NCBI GenBank assembly: GCA_017599285.1
Contig: JAGFXX010000001.1
Span: 2,880,501 to 2,944,500, forward strand
Reading direction: 5' to 3'
DNA from: Cereibacter azotoformans
Lineage (GTDB): Bacteria; Pseudomonadota; Alphaproteobacteria; Rhodobacterales; Rhodobacteraceae
DNA length: 64,000 bases
Position numbers and translations under genes: made by a program. Under the pieces are notes generated by a model that saw only the letters and a list, made by a program, of their open reading frames with translations, did not search any database and was not told the origin of the DNA. Positions 53,019-61,453 of this stretch are shown piece after piece; the first letter of the stretch is position 1, and every line of letters starts with the position of its first letter.

Positions 53019-53936
53019 TCAGCTCCGGGCGAGCGCTGCCGCCGCCGCGGCACGGGCGGCGAAGGCGCGGCCGGGGCTGCGGGGCTTCGGCGCGGTACGG
53101 GCGGTGAGGCGGGCGTAGAAGGCGGCGCGGGTCTCGGTGCGGTCGACGAGGCCACGGCGGATGGCCTCGGGCGCGCGGAAGGTGGCGCCGCCGTCCTGCG
53201 GATCGTCGGTGACGCTGAGCCGCGCCGCGAGCTCGGCCGCGGGAATGGCGCGGCCGGCGGAGACGGCGGCGTGGAAGGCGGCCTCGGCCTCGTCGAGGCT
53301 GCGCTGGAGCTCGGCGCGGCCGGCCTCGGTCGAGGCGTCCGGGCGCTTGGCGCGGGCGTGGCGGGAGCTCATCTCGAAGATCTGCGCACCGTTGGCACCC
53401 GGCTGGACATGGGCCGCAGCGGTCAGCGCCACGCCGATGGAACCCGCGACGGCGCCGGGCGTCATCACGATCTCCGAGGCTTGGGAGGCGAGCCAATAGG
53501 CGGCGGAGGCCGCGAGCGGCGAGACGAGCGCATGGACCGGCTTCACGGTGGCCGCCGCGGCGATGGCCTCGGCCGCGGCCTCGATCCCGCAGACGAGGCC
53601 GCCCGGGCTGTCGATCTCGAGCACGATGGCGGCGGCATCCTCGCTGGCGGCGAGGTGGGTCAGCGTCTCGGCCAGACCGTGGTAGGTGGCCCAGCCGAAC
53701 CAGCGCTCGTACTGCGCCATGTTCGGCGTGAGGATCCCGCGCACCGGCACCACGGCGAGACCGCGCGCGACGGTAAAGCGGTCGGGGACGCTCGGGCCGG
53801 CCGTTGGAGCACGGGCCGCCGCGGCGGGATCGGCCGCAGATTCCGGGATCGTGAGGGCGAGGAGGGGCGCCGCGAGATCCTCGGCCAGCGCCATGGGCTG
53901 CAGGGGGCCGAAGAGGCTGGCGAGCATGCGGGTCAT
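53019..53936 (-). CDS. Phage head maturation protease, S49/ClpP-like
   Basis: 305 residues. AAAIVLEIDSPGGLVCGIEA, SPLAASAAYWLASQASEIVM (nucleophile Ser in ASAAYW) and GAVAGSIGVALTAAAHVQPG follow the S49 SppA-like prohead protease pattern. It processes the capsid during assembly. It overlaps the portal gene by 4 bp. In typical gene order the capsid gene follows directly; here the ClbS-like gene intervenes. Confidence 0.88.
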   Translation of the reverse strand: MTRMLASLFGPLQPMALAEDLAAPLLALTIPESAADPAAAARAPTAGPSVPDRFTVARGLAVVPVRGILTPNMAQYERWFGWATYHGLAETLTHLAASEDAAAIVLEIDSPGGLVCGIEAAAEAIAAAATVKPVHALVSPLAASAAYWLASQASEIVMTPGAVAGSIGVALTAAAHVQPGANGAQIFEMSSRHARAKRPDASTEAGRAELQRSLDEAEAAFHAAVSAGRAIPAAELAARLSVTDDPQDGGATFRAPEAIRRGLVDRTETRAAFYARLTARTAPKPRSPGRAFAARAAAAAALARS

Positions 53937-55201
53937 GGGTCTCTCTCCTCGCTGCGGGTCATGTTCGGGGCCGGGTTCAGCCGGTCGCCGCCCTCGATGG
54001 GGTCGTAGCCGTCGATGCGCCGGGCCTCGTTCGGGGTCAGGATCGGGCCGCCCACCGCCTTGGCGAGGGCCTCGTAGCGCTCGCGCGTCGTGGGGCGCAG
54101 GAGGGCCCCGAAGTCATGTTTCAGGTAGAATCCGGCCCGGCGCTCGGCCTCGGTGAGGACGCCGAGTGCGAGCTGGTCCTCGACCTGCTTCGCCCAATGC
54201 AGGAGGCAGTCGGTCAGGTAATCGATGGCCTGCTGCTCGCCGTTTGCCTTCACGCCATATTCCATCATCTGCAGCTTCGCCGGCGGCACCCGGTAGATCG
54301 CCGCGATCTGCTCGCGGTCGAACTTGCGGCTCCCGAGGAGCTCCTGATCGGCCGCCTTCATGTCGAGCGTCTGCACATCCTCGCCCTCGCCGAGGATCGG
54401 GAAGCCCTCGACCTCCGGCGCGCGGAGGGCCGCGGCCACCCGGCGGGCGCTTCGGACGCGGGCCTCGTCATCCTCGTAATCGTCGCGGAGCCGGATCACG
54501 GCGCGGGCGGTCACGCCCGAGGCCGCGCGGGCCGCCGACTCCTGGCCCGCCAGCGCGAGGCCCACGCTCTCGGCCGCGACCTCGAGCGGGCTGCGCCCGG
54601 TCCAGCCGTCCTCGGCCATGTAGCGCAGATGGATCATGGCGCGGGCGGGCGCGCGGCGGCGGAGGCCCGCGCCGTCCTCGAAGTCGTAGAACCGGTCTCG
54701 GCCGGCGCGGAGCACGCTGCAGCCGGACTGGCGCACCAGATCGATCAGCTCGAGCTCGCCGGCCCCGTCGCGCGGCGCCCAGGCGAAGGCGTTGCCGCGG
54801 AGCGTGAAGGCATAGCCGAGCGCAAACCGCACCACCGAGGCCGCCACGCCCGGCGCCGCCTCGACATTCAGGAGATAGGGCGCCGCATGGTCCCGCACCC
54901 GGACCTCGCGGCCGTCGCCGGTGCGCTGGAAGAGCTTCAGCGGGACCTTGGCGAGATCGCCCGCGATGACGGCGCAGCAGGCATAGACCGTGGCATGGCG
55001 CTGCGCGACCTCGGCCGAGACGCGGGGCAGGGTGCGGATCCGGCTCGCCCCGCCCGAGCTCCAGCCCACTTCCTGCAGCCACGGCTTCGGCGCCGCCGTG
55101 CCGCTCACTTCGGCCGAGGCCTGCGGCGCCGTCACCGGCGGCTCGGTGCGGACGGAGGCGCCCGCCATTCGCGAAGCGCCAAATCGGGGCCATCTGCTCA
55201 T
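53933..55201 (-). CDS. Phage portal protein, HK97 family
   Basis: 422 residues from ATG 55201 with GGAAGGA upstream. HATVYACCAVIAGDLAKVPL, then FALGYAFTLRGNAFAWAPRD, and FDREQIAAIYRVPPAKLQMM are characteristic of the HK97/lambda-type portal family (the DREQIAxxxxVPxxxLG motif). It forms the dodecameric DNA gate. The frame is open to 55312 but the upstream part lies in the spacer beside the GFA gene. Confidence 0.92.
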   Translation of the reverse strand: MSRWPRFGASRMAGASVRTEPPVTAPQASAEVSGTAAPKPWLQEVGWSSGGASRIRTLPRVSAEVAQRHATVYACCAVIAGDLAKVPLKLFQRTGDGREVRVRDHAAPYLLNVEAAPGVAASVVRFALGYAFTLRGNAFAWAPRDGAGELELIDLVRQSGCSVLRAGRDRFYDFEDGAGLRRRAPARAMIHLRYMAEDGWTGRSPLEVAAESVGLALAGQESAARAASGVTARAVIRLRDDYEDDEARVRSARRVAAALRAPEVEGFPILGEGEDVQTLDMKAADQELLGSRKFDREQIAAIYRVPPAKLQMMEYGVKANGEQQAIDYLTDCLLHWAKQVEDQLALGVLTEAERRAGFYLKHDFGALLRPTTRERYEALAKAVGGPILTPNEARRIDGYDPIEGGDRLNPAPNMTRSEERDP

Positions 55202-55329
55202 GCCGGTCCTTCCTTCCGCCCGGCGATCCCGCGGGGAGCGCCTGCTCTTTGCTTTCGTGATGTTGGTGACCGCCGCAGGGGCTCGAAACGCACTGTCCGC
55301 TCCGAGCCTCATTGCAGGCGGTCACCCGG

Positions 55330-55767
55330 TCATTCTCCGCGAAGCCAAGCCCTGTTTTCAGGAACGGTCTCGAACCTCAGCGCATCGTCCGGTATGACTA
55401 CCCACGTCTGGGCACTTCGCAGGAAGACGTGATGGCTGGGTCGCAGCCAGGATGAATTGTCCAATGTTCCGGGCTTAAGACTGATCTGGCCGGGGCTTCG
55501 GTCTGCCTGATGATGGATACGGGTCCCACAATCCGGACAGAACGAATTGGTGAAGACCTGCCCGCTGTCCGCCACACGCCTGAAGGTTTTGAGTGTTCCC
55601 TTCGTCAGCGAGAAACTCTCAGCAGGAATTCGCATCGCCATGCCAAAGGCGCTTCCCGACTGGGTCTGGCAGATCGTGCAGTGACACGCATAAACAACTA
55701 TCGGCGCGGCGCTGACCGTATATCGGATTGCGCCACATTCGCAGCCGCCGTGATAGGGAGGGTTCAA
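55330..55767 (-). CDS. GFA-family (glutathione-dependent formaldehyde-activating-like) zinc protein, cargo gene
   Basis: 145 residues from TTG 55767, chosen because GAGGAG lies seven bases upstream. NPPYHGGCECGAIRYTVSAA, YACHCTICQTQSGSAFGMAM and FTNSFCPDCGTRIHHQADRS contain all the paired Cys of the Mss4-like/GFA zinc fold. Family members relate to Gfa glutathione-formaldehyde adduct enzymes, but most are uncharacterised. It sits between terminase and portal in a gene order normally without a gap, at lower GC than neighbours, so it looks inserted. The 170 bp upstream (55768-55937) holds no supported gene. Confidence 0.85.
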   Translation of the reverse strand: MNPPYHGGCECGAIRYTVSAAPIVVYACHCTICQTQSGSAFGMAMRIPAESFSLTKGTLKTFRRVADSGQVFTNSFCPDCGTRIHHQADRSPGQISLKPGTLDNSSWLRPSHHVFLRSAQTWVVIPDDALRFETVPENRAWLRGE

Positions 55768-55937
55768 CCGTTTACTCCTCGATACCTTGTTCAAGGCATG
55801 CTCACATAGGCAGTCAACGGCAGCAATGTCCGCAACACCGATCCCGGGAAGAGTGATCCCGGAGATGTCGCCAGAAGTCGTGGCCGTCACTTCCGTCCCG
55901 AGGGCCGCCCTCCACGCAGCGCGAGCGGATCGCCCGC

Positions 55938-57596
55938 TCACGCCGTCTCCACTTCCCGGGCGCGGCGGCGGCCTTCGGCGGCTTCGGCGCGGCCGAGGGC
56001 CATGATCGCGGCCACCGCCGGGTCAATCCGGCCCTTCGAGCGCGCCTTGTTCGGCTTGATGTTCTCGGCCGCATCCTCGTCGCGGTGGACGTTCCCCACC
56101 GCCCAGGCCAGCACCGGATTGCCCGCGTGGCGGATCCGGCCCTTCGCCACCGCCTCCTCGAAGCGCTTCATCGGCGAGGACATCGAGCCGTAGCCCTGCC
56201 CGTGCTCGACCAGCGGAAAGCGCCGCTTCAGGAGCTCCTTCGCCATGTACTTCATGCCCCAGCGGTCGTAGGCGAGCTCGCGCAGGTCGAACCGGGCGCG
56301 GATCGTCTCGAGCCGCTCGATCACCTGATCCTCGTCGATCACCCCGCCCGAATGGACCTCGAGCCAGCCCGCATCGCGCCAGGCGACATACTCGCGCTTC
56401 TCCTTCTGCGCCCGCGCGATGAAGCCCTTCGGCCCCTCGGGCAGGAAGGAATAGGCCAGCAGGTAGATCTGGCCGTCCTTCGGCACCGCGACCGAGATCG
56501 CGGTGAGGTCGGTGGTCTTCGAGAGATCGAGGCCGACCCAGGCCGGCAGGCCGTAGAGCGACCGCGGATCGAAGGGCTCGGCGCCCTGGTCCCAGACGTC
56601 GCGCGCGATCCAGGTCTGGGCGCCTTCGGTCCAGAGGTTCATGTGCAGCCGGCGGAAGTTCGGCATCTTGCCCGAGATCACCGTGGCCTCGCGGTACATC
56701 TCGCCGAACCGCTCCTCGGAGAAGGCCACGCCGAGGTTCGGGTTCGCCATCTTCCAGAACCGGGGATCGCCCACGTCGCACTCCTGCGGGGGCTCGGCCA
56801 CATAGGCGAAGAAGCTGTCGTCGCTGACGGTGCCGCGCACCACCTCCTCGGCATAGTCTCGCATCTCGCCGCAGAGGCTCGCGCGGTCGGCGCCGGCGGT
56901 GGTGATCGCCCAGTCGATGGGCTGGGCGCGGGCGATCATCGAGTTCGTCAGCACCTCGGCGAGCTCGCGGTCGGTCCAGCGGTGGACCTCGTCGCGGGCG
57001 GCGAAGTGCGGGTTGATCCCGTCCGAGCTGTTGCCGTCGCGCGAGAGGCAGGCGATCAGCCCCTCGGTCGCCGGCACCTCGATGGAGGTCCGCCAGACCT
57101 GCATCAGCGCCGAGAGATGCGGCGAGGCGCGGATCATGCGCTTGAGCTCGCGGAAGAGGAGCCCGGCCTGGTCGCGCGTGGTGGCGGCGCAGTAGCCCTG
57201 CGGCGCGGCCTCGCGGTCGAAGAGCGCGGTGAAGAGGGCGGGCACCGCCGTGTCGGTGGTCTTGCCGTTCTTCTTGGCCACCTGATGATAGGTGGTGCGG
57301 AAGCGCCGGAGGCCCCCCTCCTTCTTCCAGCCGAAGACCGAACCGTGGCGGAAGGCCTGCCAGGGGCGGAGCGTGAGCGGGCGCCCGGCGAGCGGCCCCG
57401 TGGTGTGCTGGATCAGCTCGGCGAAGTTGAGGATCCGGCTCGCAGCCTTGCAGTCGAACCAGAGGCCGCGGTCGCGCCCGGTCTCGAGGTCGGTCAGATG
57501 GCGCAGGCAGGCGAGGCGCACGAGCTCGCCTGCGGTCTCGCGGCCCTCGACCACATCGAGCGCATAGCGCGAGACCGGATGGTCAATCGGCTCCAT
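55938..57596 (-). CDS. Terminase large subunit
   Basis: 552 residues. The ATPase half has TTYHQVAKKNGKTTDTAVPA (Walker A-like KKNGKT) and FAARDEVHRWTDRELAEVLT (Walker B DE). The nuclease half begins with AWVGLDLSKTTDLTAISVAV and ends with ELAYDRWGMKYMAKELLKRR. This is the Terminase_1/P27-partner large subunit that powers DNA packaging. It overlaps the small subunit by 14 bp. Intact length. Confidence 0.94.
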   Translation of the reverse strand: MEPIDHPVSRYALDVVEGRETAGELVRLACLRHLTDLETGRDRGLWFDCKAASRILNFAELIQHTTGPLAGRPLTLRPWQAFRHGSVFGWKKEGGLRRFRTTYHQVAKKNGKTTDTAVPALFTALFDREAAPQGYCAATTRDQAGLLFRELKRMIRASPHLSALMQVWRTSIEVPATEGLIACLSRDGNSSDGINPHFAARDEVHRWTDRELAEVLTNSMIARAQPIDWAITTAGADRASLCGEMRDYAEEVVRGTVSDDSFFAYVAEPPQECDVGDPRFWKMANPNLGVAFSEERFGEMYREATVISGKMPNFRRLHMNLWTEGAQTWIARDVWDQGAEPFDPRSLYGLPAWVGLDLSKTTDLTAISVAVPKDGQIYLLAYSFLPEGPKGFIARAQKEKREYVAWRDAGWLEVHSGGVIDEDQVIERLETIRARFDLRELAYDRWGMKYMAKELLKRRFPLVEHGQGYGSMSSPMKRFEEAVAKGRIRHAGNPVLAWAVGNVHRDEDAAENIKPNKARSKGRIDPAVAAIMALGRAEAAEGRRRAREVETA

Positions 57597-58020
57597 CGAG
57601 GGTCTTCAGGATCTCGTCGAAGAGGTCGCCCTGTCCGGTGACGCGGACGCGGGCCTCGTCGACGGGGGTGAGGCCGAAGCGGGCGGCGAGCTGGTTCATG
57701 ACGGCGATGGCATCCTGACGCTGGCCCCAGACGGCGCGCTTCTTCTGCTGGCGGCCGTTGCGGGTCTCGACCTCGTACCAGCTGCCGAAGGCCGCGATGT
57801 CGCCGGTGAAGCGGATGACATCGGCTACGGCCTCGCAATAGACCGCGAACGGATCCTCGAAGGCAGGCTCGAGGCGTTTCTTCGTGACGAGCACCGGGGC
57901 AAGACGCTCCCAGACGTCGCGCCCTTCCGCGCTCATCCACTCCGGCGCCTCCGGCACGGGCGCCGCGAGGTCGCCCTTCATCGGGATGACGTTCGAGACC
58001 TTCGGCTTCTGCCCGCGCAT
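57583..58020 (-). CDS. Terminase small subunit, P27 family
   Basis: 145 residues from ATG 58020: RGQKPKVSNVIPMKGDLAAP, then WMSAEGRDVWERLAPVLVTK and DPFAVYCEAVADVIRFTGDI. The P-K-x-x-G...P-x-W-M...W-x-x-L pattern is the P27-type small subunit, usual in cos-type phages and GTA-like elements, but its partner genes here are those of a complete temperate siphophage. It recognises phage DNA ends. Confidence 0.9.
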   Translation of the reverse strand: MRGQKPKVSNVIPMKGDLAAPVPEAPEWMSAEGRDVWERLAPVLVTKKRLEPAFEDPFAVYCEAVADVIRFTGDIAAFGSWYEVETRNGRQQKKRAVWGQRQDAIAVMNQLAARFGLTPVDEARVRVTGQGDLFDEILKTLDGAD

Positions 58021-58280
58021 CGTGACTGTCCTCGTTTCAAGGGACCGCGCCCGCGCCGGCCCGATCACCGCCGCAACCGCGGCCGGATCGGGGGCGCCGG
58101 GATCGGCGGTCCATCATGTCTGTTGTGCGCCGCGCGGAGCGGGGGCTCGCGGCCATCGGCTCGTCGTGGATCCGCCGGGGCGAGGGCAGGGCGCCGGTCT
58201 CCCGGTGCCTCTCACCCCTCTGCCCGGTGGGCTTTTTTTTGCCAATTCGCCGTGCACGAAAAGGAAGGTTCGAGCGCCGG
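58021..58280. other. 260-bp gap between HNH and terminase, possible cos/pac region
   Basis: No gene is supported here. The HNH-gap-terS order is where cos sites of related phages lie, so packaging-site function is possible. On the minus strand it contains a run of eight A at about 58233-58240. No specific cos sequence is recognised. Confidence 0.35.
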
Positions 58281-58694
58281 TTACCTGGCCGACCCCTCCG
58301 ATTTTGCGATGCCCCCCGGTGGGTGGAAGACCTCGCGCGCGGTCTTGCGGCTGTGGCAGGGTCGGCAGAGCGGCTGCCAGTTCGCCCGGTCCCACATCAG
58401 CCCGGGATCGCCGCGGTGCGGCCGGATGTGGTCGACCTCGGCCGCCGCCACCACGAGCCCGAGCCCGGCGCAGTCGGCGCAGAGCGGATGGGCCGCGAGG
58501 AACCGCGCCCGCGCCCGCCGCCAGCGGCCGGTGGCATAGAAGGCCGCACCCGCCTGCGCGGCCGCGCCGGCCTTGGCTCGAGCCTTGCGCGCCCGTGCCT
58601 TCGCCTCCGCCTCGGCGGCATGGTCGGGGCAGTGCGCCTGGCCGGTCGGCGCGAGCTCCTCGCAGCCCGGTGCGCAGCAGAGTTTGCGGATCAA
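58281..58694 (-). CDS. Phage HNH endonuclease
   Basis: 137 residues from TTG 58694, preferred because GGAG lies seven bases upstream and the product then begins with a zinc Cys pair (CCAPGCEELAPTGQAHC). The HNH core is CADCAGLGLVVAAAEVDHIR then ANWQPLCRPCHSRKTAREVF, with Cys pairs and the His-Asn-His set. HNH proteins next to P27-type terminases assist DNA cutting during packaging in several phages. It lies 260 bp upstream of terS. Confidence 0.9.
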   Translation of the reverse strand: MIRKLCCAPGCEELAPTGQAHCPDHAAEAEAKARARKARAKAGAAAQAGAAFYATGRWRRARARFLAAHPLCADCAGLGLVVAAAEVDHIRPHRGDPGLMWDRANWQPLCRPCHSRKTAREVFHPPGGIAKSEGSAR

Positions 58695-58797
58695 GGGGAG
58701 GCTCCAAAGCGAAGCGCCCGGAGAGCTGGGTGCTCGCCGGGCGCTTGTCTTCGATGATGGCAATCTGCCGACTTGAACGTGACAGGTCAAGCTCTTC

Positions 58798-59427
58798 TCA
58801 GCGCCATGCCTCAGAGAGCGCGTCCAGGCCTCGCTGAAGGCGGTCGAGGTGGCGTGCCTCCTCCCGCGCATTGCTCCATGAGCCGAGGCTGCGGAGCGAC
58901 TGGTCGTCCAGAACGACATGCTGGATGACCGGCCGTGCGAAGGTCGGGATCTCCTCCCACATGCGGAAGAACTTGCGGCGCCGGTCCACCTGGGCCACCT
59001 GCGGATCCTGATCTCCGCTCGTATCGACGCGGACGATGGCCGCCAGCGGATCGCGCGCGGGCAGGCCCGAGGCCGCTTCGAAGAGCTCGGCCGCGATGTT
59101 CGCCTGCTCCACCGAAAGCTTGCCCTGCCGGTGATAGCGCCCGACCCAGGTCTCCCGCCGCGTGCGGATCACCCGGTTCGGGTTGCTCGCCTTGCCGGTC
59201 CTCGGATCGACCTCGGCCGCCTCCTCGATCCGCTTGCCCGCGATCTGCGCGGGCGTCAGCGGCCCCAGATCCCACGGCGCGAGCTTCAGGCTCACCAGCT
59301 TCGCCTTCATCGCCTTCCGGCCCTTCGCGCCCCTCATGCGGCACCCCTGTCCTTGTTCTTGTTGCTTTTGCTGTCCGCTCGTCCGCACCGGCTCTGCCCG
59401 CCGCATGTCCACCGCGCCACCGATCAT
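58798..59427 (-). CDS. Phage hypothetical protein, late-regulator position
   Basis: 209 residues. ATG 59427 overlaps the preceding stop by 4 bp. Central sequence KAKLVSLKLAPWDLGPLTPA and WVGRYHRQGKLSVEQANIAA and a C-terminal helix set (ARHLDRLQRGLDALSEAW). It is basic and helical, in the slot where antiterminators or late activators often lie (between replication and packaging genes), but I recognise no family, so this role is only a guess. Confidence 0.6.
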   Translation of the reverse strand: MIGGAVDMRRAEPVRTSGQQKQQEQGQGCRMRGAKGRKAMKAKLVSLKLAPWDLGPLTPAQIAGKRIEEAAEVDPRTGKASNPNRVIRTRRETWVGRYHRQGKLSVEQANIAAELFEAASGLPARDPLAAIVRVDTSGDQDPQVAQVDRRRKFFRMWEEIPTFARPVIQHVVLDDQSLRSLGSWSNAREEARHLDRLQRGLDALSEAWR

Positions 59428-59996
59428 GCCGCCGCCCCTTCCTTGCGGCCGCGCCCGGCATCCACCAGCGCGCGGGCCTGGGCCCGGTCGCGGAGATAGA
59501 GCTCGAGCCAGTCGCGATCCTCCCGGCTCGCGGTCTCCCGGTCGATCCGGTCGCGGATGAGCTCGCAGCGCCGGGCATTGTCCTGCGCCTGATCCCGGAT
59601 CTCGCGCAGATCCATCGCGAGCGGCGGCCTCGGGTGCTTCAGCAGCCAGCGGTAGAGCTCCACCAGATGCCCGCCGGCCTCGGCCTTCGGTCCCTCGACC
59701 GAGGCGAGCCAGCTCGAGACCAGCCGCCGCTCCGCCGGCGGCGGCTCCTCGATGGCGCGCGCGAACTGCCGGATGAGCACCTCGGACGGCCAGACCCCGT
59801 CCGCCGCGCTGTCGATCAGCACCTCGGCGAGCGTCATCAGGTTCTCCGCGCCCATGTAGCCCAGCTGCTCGCAGAGCCGCGCCATCGCCGCCTCATGCGC
59901 CGCGGCGGCCGTGCCGCGCCGCCTCACCATCCCGGCCTGCTCCAGCCGGTCCACCACCAGCGCCTTCACCCGCGCCCGCTCCTCTGCCTTCGTCAT
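59424..59996 (-). CDS. Phage hypothetical helical protein
   Basis: 190 residues from ATG 59996 (AAAGGG upstream). TKAEERARVKALVVDRLEQA, then ARLCEQLGYMGAENLMTLAE and SEVLIRQFARAIEEPPPAER, all helical and charged. Possibly a DNA-replication accessory given its place next to the repeat cluster and DUF1376 gene. No family recognised. Start at 60038 would lack a Shine-Dalgarno. Confidence 0.6.
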   Translation of the reverse strand: MTKAEERARVKALVVDRLEQAGMVRRRGTAAAAHEAAMARLCEQLGYMGAENLMTLAEVLIDSAADGVWPSEVLIRQFARAIEEPPPAERRLVSSWLASVEGPKAEAGGHLVELYRWLLKHPRPPLAMDLREIRDQAQDNARRCELIRDRIDRETASREDRDWLELYLRDRAQARALVDAGRGRKEGAAA

Positions 59997-60065
59997 GGCC
60001 ATCCCTTTCTCAGCCAGCCACGCCTGCCGTCTCGCCACCGCCCGATCTTCTCACCCCTGCAGAAG

Positions 60066-60198
60066 GGATGTTTTGTCAGGTTCTGTTTTGTCGGGTCCGG
60101 TCCTGTTCTGTCCTGTGGGGCAATTACAGTTCCGGCCCTGAAAATTGCTGTAAATGACTGTAAGGATTGCAGTCGATTACAGTCGGTTACAGCTGTAA
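60066..60198. repeat. TTACAG repeat cluster, possible phage origin or operator
   Basis: Six copies of TTACAG (or its complement CTGTAA) occur within 75 bp: direct at 60124, 60177 and 60187, reverse at 60148, 60158 and 60193. The pair at 60187-60198 forms the perfect palindrome TTACAGCTGTAA. Just left, at about 60068-60115, T-rich CTGTTTTGTC-like units repeat in tandem (TTTTGTC, TTCTGTTTTGTC, TCCTGTTCTGTC). The cluster lies directly after the DUF1376 replication-type gene. Iteron origin is inferred. Confidence 0.6.
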
Positions 60199-60199
60199 C

Positions 60200-60862
60200 T
60201 CATTGGACCTGCACGAGCTTGGGCCCCCCGCGCGTGGCCTCGAAGGCCGCGCGCACATTGTCCGTCGTGATGTAGAGATCGCGCTCGCCGAGCCAGTCCG
60301 CGATGGCGATCACCACGTCCGGGCTCTCGGCCGCGCGCGAGCATTTGATCTCGATGAGCTTCTTCTTCACCCGCGTCCGCGCCACGGCCTTCGAGCCCTC
60401 GGTCCGCGCCTGATCGCGCCCGCGCTTTCGGCGGTGCATGTCGCGGGCGATGCCTGCGATCATCACATGGCCGAGCCGGCGGTTGCCGGGCGCCTCCTCC
60501 TGGTTCGAGATATGCGTCTCGCGCCAGCCGTAGAGCGCGCCCTCGCGCGCCGCGCGCCAGCTCTCGAGATCCGCGCCGTAGCCCGCGAGGCGGGCGAGCT
60601 CGAGATCGTCGTCGGGCAGGGTCCCGGCAGGGTCCTGCCGGAAGGCCTCGCACCAGAGGAGGAGCGCCGTGCCGATGTCGGCGCGCCGGTTCTCGGCCAG
60701 CGCCCGGGCGACGAAGCGGGAGGTGAGGAGGCGGTTGATGTGGAGCGGCACCCATTCGTGGCTCGAGAGCGTGTCGCCGAAGGCCAGCGGATATTCCCAG
60801 AAGTCGCCGACGATCACGGTCGCAGGCTCGGTCTCGGTCTCGGTCAGTCGTTCATGCGGCAC
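60200..60862 (-). CDS. DUF1376/YdaU-like phage replication protein
   Basis: 220 residues from GTG 60862 (GGGAGG at good spacing; GTG 60868 also possible). The PLHINRLLTSRFVARALAEN and TALLLWCEAFRQDPAGTLPD segments are the DUF1376 (YdaU-like) signature found in phage replication modules, followed by a basic linker (HRRKRGRDQARTEGSKAV) and a variable C-terminus. It would act early in phage DNA replication. A 17-codon frame (60905 to 60852) overlaps its start and the stop of the previous gene. Confidence 0.8.
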   Translation of the reverse strand: MPHERLTETETEPATVIVGDFWEYPLAFGDTLSSHEWVPLHINRLLTSRFVARALAENRRADIGTALLLWCEAFRQDPAGTLPDDDLELARLAGYGADLESWRAAREGALYGWRETHISNQEEAPGNRRLGHVMIAGIARDMHRRKRGRDQARTEGSKAVARTRVKKKLIEIKCSRAAESPDVVIAIADWLGERDLYITTDNVRAAFEATRGGPKLVQVQ

Positions 60863-60901
60863 GGGCACCTCCCGCGCGGCATTCGAAGCGCTCGGGCTTC
60901 G

Positions 60902-61453
60902 TCATGGCAGGCCTCCATAGATGAAGACGGGCACCTGGGCGGCGAGGGCGCTCTGGACCTCGTGGCGGATGCCGGTGGATTGCGCCCAGCCGCGGATCTC
61001 GGGGACCACGACGGCGGCGCAGACGGTGAGAAGGGGGCGGCACCAGTCCTCCCAGAGGACGGGAGCGAATGGGTCGATCCGGAGCCGGGGGAACATGGTG
61101 GCGTGGAGCGCGGCCGCCGACAGCACCACCGGCGAGATCGCCGTGACGCCGACCTCCAGGAGCCGCGCGACCTCGCGCGCCGCCTCAGCCATGGCCGCTT
61201 CGGACTGATCCCGCGACCAGCGCCCGTCCGGGCCGACTGCACGCAAGCTGTACGGTGAGGCGAGATACACCGGCCGGCCCCAGCGCGCGTGCCGCGCGAC
61301 GAGGGCCGGGGTCGCGCCCCAGCGCAGGAGATCCGCACGGCCCGCGGGATGGCGCCGCAGCGCGGCCCACCCGTTCGATCGAAAAGCGCCGGAGGCCGCA
61401 GCCCCCGGCGAAGTGGCCGCGTCCTGTACAGGCAAGGGCGCGGCGGCGGTCAC
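60902..61453 (-). CDS. DUF1937-family protein (nucleoside deoxyribosyltransferase-like fold)
   Basis: 183 residues from GTG 61453 with GGAG upstream. The core WGRPVYLASPYSLRAVGPDG, then AREVARLLEVGVTAISPVVL and VPEIRGWAQSTGIRHEVQSA follows DUF1937, which shares the YLASPY-type fold with nucleoside 2-deoxyribosyltransferases. The N-terminal 50 residues are low-complexity. Its role is probably nucleotide modification or hydrolysis, unproven. It overlaps the previous gene by GTGA. Confidence 0.72.
   Translation of the reverse strand: MTAAAPLPVQDAATSPGAAASGAFRSNGWAALRRHPAGRADLLRWGATPALVARHARWGRPVYLASPYSLRAVGPDGRWSRDQSEAAMAEAAREVARLLEVGVTAISPVVLSAAALHATMFPRLRIDPFAPVLWEDWCRPLLTVCAAVVVPEIRGWAQSTGIRHEVQSALAAQVPVFIYGGLP

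Noticed and set aside
42560-58068. Gene transfer agent cluster (RcGTA-like), expected in this bacterial group
   Set aside because: The cluster has its own cI-like repressor, Cro-like gene, integrase remnant, lysis cassette, replication module, methylase and a 1667-residue tape measure, so it is a temperate prophage; gene order and sizes differ from RcGTA.
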